From Cytophagaceae bacterium (lineage in GTDB: Bacteria; Bacteroidota; Bacteroidia; Cytophagales; Cytophagaceae), in contig JACMQM010000136.1 of NCBI GenBank assembly GCA_014376985.1, positions 1 through 32,935 of the forward strand: a stretch of DNA of 32,935 bases, given 5' to 3'. Both the position numbers and the translations under genes were made by a program. Shown here piece after piece: positions 26,473-32,935 of this stretch. The notes under the pieces are model-generated. The model was not told where the DNA came from. It made no database searches and saw only the letters and a program-made list of their open reading frames with translations. How positions within the stretch are numbered: position 1 is the first letter of the stretch; each line of letters starts with the position of its first letter.

Positions 26473-28881
26473 GTGGGAAACCCTTCAGATACAGGAGAAC
26501 TGTCTTTGACTAAAGAAGAAATATTGACAGACTACCGCGTTGCGTGTGAAAGTCGTCAGGCCAGCATACTTGCCCGTAAGGAAGTTTACATGGGCAAGGC
26601 TAAGTTTGGTATTTTCGGTACAGGAAAAGAACTGGCTCAAATCGCTATGGCTAAATATTTTAGAGCTGGTGACTTTAGAGCAGGTTATTACAGAGATCAA
26701 ACGTTTGTCATGGCTACAGGCGAATTGACAATCGAACAATATTTTGCTCAGCTCTACGCGCATGCCGACGTCGAGGCTGATCCGCATTCAGGCGGACGGA
26801 TGATGATCGGGCATTATGCCACAAGAAGCCTGGATGAGAATGGTCTCTTTAAAGATCTGACAAAGATTAAAAACTCTACGCCAGATATCTCTCCGACCGG
26901 AGCTCAGATGGCACGTTTGGTAGGTTTGGCTTATGCTTCTAAACTCTATAGAAACAATCCCGAATTGTCTTACTTGGATAAATTTTCTGTAAATGGAAAT
27001 GAAGTTGCCTTCGGTACGATCGGCAATGGCGCTACGGCAGAAGGAATCTTTTTTGAAGCCATCAATGCAGCAGGTGTTTTACAAATTCCTATGCTGGTTT
27101 CTATTTGGGATGATGCCTATGCCATCTCTGTGACACAAGAATTTCAAACCACTAAACTCGATATCTCTAAATTGTTTGAAGGTTTCCGCAGGGAACCGGA
27201 AGAACGAGGCATAGAAATATTCAAAGCCAAAGGTTGGGACTACGAAGAGCTTTGTTATGCTTACCGTGAAGGCTCCAGATTGTGCAGAGAAGAACATGTA
27301 CCCGTGTTGATGCACGTGCATGAAATCACTCAGCCTTTCGGACATTCTACTTCTGGTTCACACGAACGCTATAAACCCAGTGAAAGACTAATTTGGGAAG
27401 AAGCATACGATTGCAACCGCAAATTCAAAGAGTGGATCTTGTCAAATGGCATTGCGTCTGAAGAAGACCTGAATCATATAGAGAAAGAATCGACAGAAAA
27501 AGTGCGTCAGGCTCGTCAACGCGCTTGGGATGCTTATACGGCATCTATGAAGGATGATTTCCAGTTAGCTTTGCAAGGTTTGAATGCCGTGGCTCTGGAA
27601 AGTAGAAACAGTGAAGTGCTGAACGGTATTTATGAGCAACTGAAGAAGACCTTGAATCCTTATCGTACCGATGCCATCAAAGCGGTGAAGAAAGCATTAA
27701 GAATTGTCTACGATGAAAACCTGGCTTCAAAGTCTGCACTTCAGCAATGGGTGAAACGTACCGCTGCTGAAAATGCAACACGCTACAATTCTCATTTATA
27801 CAGTCAGTCAGCAGAGTCGGCATTGAACGTGCCTTTTGTACCTCCGGTATACAACGACGATAGTCCGATGGTAGACGGCAGGGAAGTTGTGCAACATAAT
27901 TTTGAAGCACTGTTTCGCAAAGACCCACGCATCGTTGCTTTCGGCGAAGATGTAGGACAAATCGGAGATGTGAATCAGGGCTTTGCTGGACTTCAGGAAA
28001 AATTCGGAATCAATCGCATTGTAGATACCGGTATTAGAGAAACAACCATCATTGGACAAGCTTTAGGTATGGCCATGCGGGGCCTGAGACCGATCGCTGA
28101 AGTACAATATTTAGACTATCTGTTATTCTGTATTCAGACTTTGTCTGACGATGTAGCGACTTTACAATACCGTACAGCAGGCGGACAAAAAGCACCACTG
28201 ATTGTTCGTACACGGGGACATCGTCTGGAAGGTATGTTCCACGCGGGTTCTCCCATGAGCATGATTTTAGGTGCCATAAGAGGAATGTATGTATTAGTGC
28301 CGCGCGACTTGACGCAGGCGGCAGGTATGTACAATACCATGCTTAAATCAGATGATCCTGCTTTGATTATTGAATCGCTCAATGCTTACCGCTTAAAAGA
28401 ACGTTTGCCTGCTAACTTAGCGGAGTATACGATTCCGTTGGGTGTGCCTGAAACCATTCGCCAGGGTACAGACGTGACAATTGTGACCTACGGTTCTATG
28501 TGTAGAATTGTATTGGAAGCCGCAGAAGAACTTCAATCCTTGGGAATCAGTTGTGAAGTGGTAGATGTACAAACGCTTTTGCCTTTTGACCGTTACCATT
28601 TGATTGTAGATAGCATTAAGAAAACCAGCAGAGTAATTTTTGCAGATGAAGATGTATCAGGTGGTGCATCTGCTTACATGATGCAAAAAGTATTGGATGA
28701 GCAAGATGCTTACCAATGGCTGGATACCGCTCCTCGCTGCATTTCTGCGCAGGATCACCGCACCGCTTATTCTACAGACGGAGATTATTTCTCTAAATCC
28801 AATCCGGAAGATATTATCGAATCTGTCTATAAAATGATGCACGAATCTTTCCCGGATCGTTTCCCGGATTTATATAAATAG
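26473..28881 (+). CDS. 2-oxoacid dehydrogenase E1 component, fused alpha-beta subunits (branched-chain/2-oxoisovalerate type likely)
   Basis: Alpha part YFRAGDFRAGYYRDQTF...GNGATAEGIFFEAINAA; beta part VAFGEDVGQIGDVNQGFAGLQEKFGINRIVDTGIRETTIIGQALGMAMRGLRPIAEVQYLDYL. GTG at 26473 preceded by AGAGGAGG is the likely start; ORF-track start 26407 is TTG. Confidence 0.9.
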   Translation: MGNPSDTGELSLTKEEILTDYRVACESRQASILARKEVYMGKAKFGIFGTGKELAQIAMAKYFRAGDFRAGYYRDQTFVMATGELTIEQYFAQLYAHADVEADPHSGGRMMIGHYATRSLDENGLFKDLTKIKNSTPDISPTGAQMARLVGLAYASKLYRNNPELSYLDKFSVNGNEVAFGTIGNGATAEGIFFEAINAAGVLQIPMLVSIWDDAYAISVTQEFQTTKLDISKLFEGFRREPEERGIEIFKAKGWDYEELCYAYREGSRLCREEHVPVLMHVHEITQPFGHSTSGSHERYKPSERLIWEEAYDCNRKFKEWILSNGIASEEDLNHIEKESTEKVRQARQRAWDAYTASMKDDFQLALQGLNAVALESRNSEVLNGIYEQLKKTLNPYRTDAIKAVKKALRIVYDENLASKSALQQWVKRTAAENATRYNSHLYSQSAESALNVPFVPPVYNDDSPMVDGREVVQHNFEALFRKDPRIVAFGEDVGQIGDVNQGFAGLQEKFGINRIVDTGIRETTIIGQALGMAMRGLRPIAEVQYLDYLLFCIQTLSDDVATLQYRTAGGQKAPLIVRTRGHRLEGMFHAGSPMSMILGAIRGMYVLVPRDLTQAAGMYNTMLKSDDPALIIESLNAYRLKERLPANLAEYTIPLGVPETIRQGTDVTIVTYGSMCRIVLEAAEELQSLGISCEVVDVQTLLPFDRYHLIVDSIKKTSRVIFADEDVSGGASAYMMQKVLDEQDAYQWLDTAPRCISAQDHRTAYSTDGDYFSKSNPEDIIESVYKMMHESFPDRFPDLYK

Positions 28882-28910
28882 TCGTTAGTCTTTAGTGGTT
28901 AGACGTTAGT
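28876..28910. repeat. heptamer tandem array, NNTTAGT orientation (left arm)
   Basis: AAATAGT CGTTAGT CTTTAGT GGTTAGA CGTTAGT; begins across the TAG stop (28879-28881) of the E1 gene. Confidence 0.85.
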
Positions 28911-28956
28911 AAAATAGAAATTCCAAACGATATAATTCGTTTGGAATTTCTATTTT
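28911..28956 (+). terminator. 20-bp perfect hairpin, probable bidirectional terminator
   Basis: AAAATAGAAATTCCAAACGA / TCGTTTGGAATTTCTATTTT with 6-nt loop tataat. Confidence 0.85.
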
Positions 28957-28981
28957 ATTAGCTACTATTCATTTTAATTAA

Positions 28982-29016
28982 ACTAATGACTAACTACTAA
29001 CGACTAATCACTAAAA
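28982..29016. repeat. heptamer tandem array, ACTAANN orientation (right arm)
   Basis: ACTAATG ACTAACT ACTAACG ACTAATC ACTAAAA; last base is the A of the acyltransferase ATG (29016). Confidence 0.85.
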
Positions 29017-30014
29017 TGGAAAGCGATAAGAAAAACAATTTAGGTATTGTTCGATTTTTTTTGGCATTCATGGTGTTTGTCGCTCACTTTTTTGAGTTGA
29101 GCCAAATCACTGATGTAGCCTATTTAAGCCATTGGGTGCATAGCGTTTTAGCCGTTCAATTATTTTTCATGTTAAGTGGATTTTTTTCTGTGTCTAGTTT
29201 TGAAAGAAGTCCAAGTAGTGTGATTTTTTTTAAGAAACGGTTTTTTAGAATATACCCGGCTTACGCACTCGTTGTTATTTCTTCCTTTCTTTGCTTTTCG
29301 TTTATTTCTACTCTTGGTTTGGCAAGTTATTTTCAGTCCTCCGTGAGCTGGAAATACGTATCGTCAAATCTTATCTTTGCCAATTTCCTTGCTCCGGTTT
29401 TGCCGGGTGTTTTTGAGTCTAATTTTTTACCGTATGTAAACGGGTCGCTCTGGACACTTAAAATAGAAGTTGCCTATTTTTTGATTGTTCCCGCTATCAT
29501 GTGGGCTAGACATCGCTTTAGTAAATGGTGGATCAGTCTAGCTCTTTTAGTAATATCTATTGCCTACACTTATTGCATTGAAAAGATGGCAGGAGGAAAC
29601 GATGCATTGATCAAACAACTACCGGGACAATTGCATTGGTTTGCATTTGGCTTATTGGCTTATGATCTGCGTGATAAAATTGTGGAGCTAAATACAGCGT
29701 TTTGCTTTGCTGTCATTGCTGTGCTTTTCACCCTGCACTATTGGTGGGAGCCCGCCTATTATATAGGGGCAGCAGCTTTGGTTTTTGCAGTAGGATTTAA
29801 ATTGCCATTCTTTAAAAATAGCGATTGGCTCGGCAATGTTTCTTATAGTATGTACTTGATTCATTTTCCCATTATTCAGTTTGCCGTTGCCATGGAATGG
29901 CTACGCAATGATCATGGCTTTTCGTTACTAAGCTGCCTTTGCGTCATTATTTTATTGTCCTACCTGATTTTTAGAGGGGTAGAACAACCGCAAATTTTGA
30001 AAGGGAAGAAATAA
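29016..30014 (+). CDS. membrane acyltransferase, OafA/YrhL-type acyltransferase-3 family
   Basis: LGIVRFFLAFMVFVAHFFELS; FFMLSGFFSVSSFERS; FKKRFFRIYPAYALVVI; NGSLWTLKIEVAYFLIVP; SYSMYLIHFPIIQF. Confidence 0.9.
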   Translation: MESDKKNNLGIVRFFLAFMVFVAHFFELSQITDVAYLSHWVHSVLAVQLFFMLSGFFSVSSFERSPSSVIFFKKRFFRIYPAYALVVISSFLCFSFISTLGLASYFQSSVSWKYVSSNLIFANFLAPVLPGVFESNFLPYVNGSLWTLKIEVAYFLIVPAIMWARHRFSKWWISLALLVISIAYTYCIEKMAGGNDALIKQLPGQLHWFAFGLLAYDLRDKIVELNTAFCFAVIAVLFTLHYWWEPAYYIGAAALVFAVGFKLPFFKNSDWLGNVSYSMYLIHFPIIQFAVAMEWLRNDHGFSLLSCLCVIILLSYLIFRGVEQPQILKGKK

Positions 30015-30042
30015 AAGCATCTGACTATTCAGAAATGAATAG

Positions 30043-30195
30043 CTATTGTAGTTTCTCATAATCAATATCCTGCACGTCTCCGGTTCTGCGAAGAGGATGA
30101 ACGCGTTGAGGTATTGTTTTAAATCTGGTTTGGAATACATTCAATGTTCTTAGCACTAAAAGCATTGAAAAAACAATAGAAAGAAATAGTAACAT
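30043..30195 (-). CDS. small (50 aa) single-TM protein, absent from the ORF track
   Basis: Reverse complement translates ATG...TAG: MLLFLSIVFSMLLVLRTLNVFQTRFKTIPQRVHPLRRTGDVQDIDYEKLQ; fills the 29% AT-rich gap between acyltransferase and DinB genes. Confidence 0.5.
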   Translation of the reverse strand: MLLFLSIVFSMLLVLRTLNVFQTRFKTIPQRVHPLRRTGDVQDIDYEKLQ

Positions 30196-30245
30196 CTTTT
30201 TGATTTTAGTTTATAATCTTAAGACGAATACTAGTCCTTTTTATT

Positions 30246-30785
30246 TTACCAGTTCTTGATTTTTTTCAATGTGGTGATATGCGCGAGATGATGATTACCA
30301 TGCCAGGCATATACGCCTATATTTTCATCCAATCTGAAACGTTTGCCATGTTCCGGATGAATAAACGTTTTTTTCAACTCTTCGCTGTTCAACGATTTCA
30401 ATAACACTGTCCAACGTCGATGAAGACCTTCTAATAACAATAGGGCAGACTCAATAGGCATCGTTTTGCTATCCACCAGTTCTGCCCAGCGTTCTTCATA
30501 ATATGGTTTAATGGTTGGTTCTTCTTCCGTCAGGGCTAGTTTAAAGCGAACAAGACTATTCATATGACTATCAGCGCAATGATTTACCACTTGACGGATA
30601 GTCCAGCCATCAGGTCTGTAAGGGGTGTCCAATTGCGAATCGTTTAATCCTATTACAGCCTGTTTGAGTCTTGCTGGAAAAGTTTCTATGTCTTTCAGGT
30701 AACTGTTCAGCAAGTCTTGAGTGAGTACTTGAGGTGCTTCAAATTTCCCGATAGGAAATCTCAGTTGTTCCAGAGAAGTGTTCAT
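30246..30785 (-). CDS. YfiT/BstA-type bacillithiol transferase-like DinB-fold protein
   Basis: RFPIGKFEAP...RPDGWTIRQVVNHCADSHMNSLVRFKLALTEEEPTIKPYYEERWAEL...YAWHGNHHLAHI three-His metal motif. Confidence 0.9.
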   Translation of the reverse strand: MNTSLEQLRFPIGKFEAPQVLTQDLLNSYLKDIETFPARLKQAVIGLNDSQLDTPYRPDGWTIRQVVNHCADSHMNSLVRFKLALTEEEPTIKPYYEERWAELVDSKTMPIESALLLLEGLHRRWTVLLKSLNSEELKKTFIHPEHGKRFRLDENIGVYAWHGNHHLAHITTLKKIKNW

Positions 30786-30874
30786 GTTTGTGGGTTAGAG
30801 TTAAAAAAGAATAACAGATTTGACAAGCCTGAGTGCTCAGCTTATCGATGACTGTTACTCAAACTCATTTTTAC

Positions 30875-31417
30875 TTAAGGGGTCTTTCGGATGATAACGG
30901 GATCAGATTCTACGCTGTTGCTGTAGTTACCTTTACGGTCTTTCAACTTGACAGTAAACTTGAGAGTGTCGTCAGCTGCCTGGTCAACAAAATAGTTAAA
31001 AACCATCGTATAGAAAATATGGCCTTCTAAAGGTCCTGGTGTACTGACCGGAGCAAGAAGAGGGATGTGACCGTTGTAAGTAAAACCGGCTGGAAACGTT
31101 ACAGGATTAAATACACCATTGGCTTGTCTTGAGACATCTACAAAATAATCTAGATTGTCTTCAGAACGTTGATCTTCAGGAAAACCAAGATCTCCATTTC
31201 CATCCTCAAAATGAATATTGATGATGACCGAATCGGCAAATACAGAATCTACTCCACTTTGTTCGGCATTGTAAAAAGTTACTTTACGAACATCCTGAAA
31301 GGTGATATTCGGTGTTTCCGAAAATTTAGGTATCTTTCTGCATCCAGTAAACACAGCGATTCCAACTGCCACTAGCAGCAGACTATAAAATCTGTATGTC
31401 GGTATGGAGAATGGCAT
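30875..31417 (-). CDS. hypothetical lipoprotein
   Basis: N-terminal hydrophobic segment with lipobox VFTGC; Ig-like beta-rich remainder. Confidence 0.75.
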   Translation of the reverse strand: MPFSIPTYRFYSLLLVAVGIAVFTGCRKIPKFSETPNITFQDVRKVTFYNAEQSGVDSVFADSVIINIHFEDGNGDLGFPEDQRSEDNLDYFVDVSRQANGVFNPVTFPAGFTYNGHIPLLAPVSTPGPLEGHIFYTMVFNYFVDQAADDTLKFTVKLKDRKGNYSNSVESDPVIIRKTP

Positions 31418-31448
31418 CTAAAGGTTTTATACCTAAAGATAAACGATA

Positions 31449-32465
31449 ATGACGGATAGGGAAAGCTTTCAAAAGAAAATATTATCTATTGATTCTGACG
31501 CATCATTCAATGCATTGGCTTTAGCGCTTTTCAGAGAACAATCAGAAAAGAACTTGGTGTACAAGGAATACTTAAATCTGATCGGTAAACACTCAGCAGA
31601 TGTAAGTCATTATGCCGCTATTCCTTGCTTACCGGTATCATTTTTTAAAACGCAACGAGTAAGTTCTATTGCTCCGGCTGAGTTAGAAGCAGCGGCCCAC
31701 TCGATAGTATTTAAAAGTAGTGGAACGACTCAACTGGAACGCAGTACGCATTGGGTATACGATGCCTTATGGTATGAGAAAGTTACTTCAGAAGGTTTCC
31801 ATCGTTTTTTTGGTCCGATCAGCGATTATGTCATCATTGCTTGTTTGCCTTCTTACTACGAAAATAAAGAATCTTCTTTGCTGTACATGGTCAACCATTT
31901 CATTGCTTCCAGCAAAAATAACTTATCTGGTTATTATGATTTCGAAGGAGATGATTTAGAGTATGTTGTGACGGAAAGCCGGTCGCAAGGCAAAAAAGTA
32001 TGGATTATCGGCGTAACGTATGCTTTGCTGGATTGGGCAGATCGTAACAAAAAAATAACATTAGACGAATCTGTCGTTATTTTGGAGACAGGAGGCATGA
32101 AGGGTAGAAGGAAGGAATTGGTCCGTTCTGAATTGCATGAGCGCTTGAAAAATGGGCTTGGGGTGACCAAAATTTATTCAGAATACGGCATGTGCGAAAT
32201 GTTGTCTCAGGCCTATTGTTTTGAAAAAGAGGAGTTTGAGCCTGTTCCTTGGTTAAGGTTCGGCCTACGGGAACTCAATGATCCCTTTAGTAATTTTCAA
32301 ATAGGAAGTGGAGTGATTCAAGTCTTTGACCTGGCCAATATTGACAGTTGCTGTTTTCTCGAAACACAAGATATCGGACAGCGAGATGCTGGCGGAAAAC
32401 TGAAAATACTGGGTAGATTAGACAATTCGGACATTAGGGGTTGCAATTTATTGTATCAAACCTAG
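31449..32465 (+). CDS. LuxE-like acyl-protein synthetase / acyl transferase (ANL superfamily)
   Basis: FKSSGTTQLERSTHWVYD; ILETGGMKGRRKELVRSELHERLKNGLGVTKIYSEYGMCEMLSQAY. Confidence 0.88.
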   Translation: MTDRESFQKKILSIDSDASFNALALALFREQSEKNLVYKEYLNLIGKHSADVSHYAAIPCLPVSFFKTQRVSSIAPAELEAAAHSIVFKSSGTTQLERSTHWVYDALWYEKVTSEGFHRFFGPISDYVIIACLPSYYENKESSLLYMVNHFIASSKNNLSGYYDFEGDDLEYVVTESRSQGKKVWIIGVTYALLDWADRNKKITLDESVVILETGGMKGRRKELVRSELHERLKNGLGVTKIYSEYGMCEMLSQAYCFEKEEFEPVPWLRFGLRELNDPFSNFQIGSGVIQVFDLANIDSCCFLETQDIGQRDAGGKLKILGRLDNSDIRGCNLLYQT

Positions 32466-32473
32466 TTTGTTTT

Positions 32474-32502
32474 TTGCTTTTAGCTAGAATTCCCTATATT
32501 TG
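32474..32502 (+). promoter_or_regulatory. Bacteroidota-type promoter (TTG -33, TATATTTG -7)
   Basis: TTG (32474-32476), 18-nt spacer, TATATTTG (32495-32502) matching TAnnTTTG; ATG at 32534. Confidence 0.65.
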
Positions 32503-32533
32503 TTATAATAAATTAACCCAAATACGAGATCTA

Positions 32534-32662
32534 ATGAAAACAAGATTAGTTGCTTTGATCGTTCTAGTTGCCTTAGGAGTCATCTCTGCTTGTTCACCGC
32601 ACAGAACTTGCCCTACTTATATGAAAAATAACGTAACAGTAGAAAAAGAAGCTAGCGTTTAA
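32534..32662 (+). CDS. 42-aa micro-lipoprotein
   Basis: MKTRLVALIVLVALGVISACSPHRTCPTYMKNNVTVEKEASV; lipobox ISAC; promoter upstream and terminators downstream. Confidence 0.7.
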   Translation: MKTRLVALIVLVALGVISACSPHRTCPTYMKNNVTVEKEASV

Positions 32663-32672
32663 GCTTCTTTTT
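32643..32672 (+). terminator. hairpin overlapping the 3' end and stop codon of the micro-lipoprotein gene
   Basis: AAAAAGAAGCT (32643-32653) / AGCTTCTTTTT (32662-32672), 8-nt loop, T-run. Confidence 0.65.
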
Positions 32673-32693
32673 ACTGTTTGAATAAAAATATAT

Positions 32694-32723
32694 AAAAGAG
32701 TCCCTCAAAAGAGGGACTCTTTT
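32694..32723. terminator. strong bidirectional intrinsic terminator
   Basis: AAAAGAGTCCCTC (32694-32706) aaaa GAGGGACTCTTTT (32711-32723) perfect 13-bp stem. Confidence 0.9.
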
Positions 32724-32935
32724 AATTTTTTACATATAATTTAGCATCATCGAGTGTGATCTTCTTATCGCTCATAATGACCAGTCGCTCGACTACGTTT
32801 TTTAATTCTCTGATGTTTCCTGTCCAGGCTTGTTGCTGCAGGTAATCCATTGCTTTGGCATCTATGTTCTTTTTAGGAGACCCATATTCATCCGCTATCT
32901 GCTCCAGGAAATGTTCTACCAATAAAGGAATATCA
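32722..32935 (-). CDS. C-terminal part of a sigma-54-dependent AAA+ transcriptional activator, truncated at window end
   Basis: DIPLLVEHFLEQ...AMDYLQQQAWTGNIRELKNVVERLVIMSDKKITLDDAKLYVKN*; frame open to 32935. Confidence 0.88.
   Translation of the reverse strand, partial: DIPLLVEHFLEQIADEYGSPKKNIDAKAMDYLQQQAWTGNIRELKNVVERLVIMSDKKITLDDAKLYVKN

Noticed and set aside
26485-28842. Multiple antisense and alternate-frame ORFs across the fused E1 gene
   Set aside because: All lie within a strongly recognisable E1 alpha-beta coding region.
24266-29016. Heptamer arrays as a CRISPR array
   Set aside because: Units are 7 nt without unique spacers, orientation inverts at the centre, and no cas genes are present.
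29952-30140. 62-aa minus-strand ORF
   Set aside because: Overlaps the 3' end of the acyltransferase gene and is in a different frame from the more convincing 50-aa ORF 30043..30195.

Overview
This 32.9 kb window is ordinary-density Bacteroidota-type chromosome, judged from TonB-dependent receptors, a T9SS C-terminal sorting domain, a TTG-N18-TAnnTTTG promoter, DUF1573/DUF4421-type proteins and an acyl-transferase/LuxE protein. I see about 25 supportable protein genes and no tRNA/rRNA, CRISPR, prophage, transposase or classical defence island. Main blocks: (i) heme-receptor-like TonB receptor, DUF4421-like barrel and OMPLA-like barrel; (ii) a minus-strand cluster of discoidin-like/PD40/OmpA protein, sorbosone/PQQ-type dehydrogenase, acidic conserved protein and YncD/PqqU-like TonB receptor; (iii) FAD oxidoreductase, SCO1 and PoxB; (iv) secreted alpha-amylase with T9SS tail plus a secreted partner candidate; (v) MBL hydrolase, AMP nucleosidase, solo HsdR_N protein and alanine dehydrogenase; (vi) fused 2-oxoacid dehydrogenase E1, acyltransferase, bacillithiol-transferase-like DinB, LuxE-like protein, a 42-aa lipoprotein and a sigma-54 activator lacking HTH. 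The least expected signal is two intergenic elements (24266-24328 and 28876-29016). Both are built from 7-nt tandem units that flip orientation across a centre, use different heptamer sequences, and abut or contain the start/stop codons of neighbouring genes. Other points of interest are a GC-rich structured intergenic element (about 22851-22942), two small genes missed by the ORF track, and a candidate PQQ uptake/utilisation locus.
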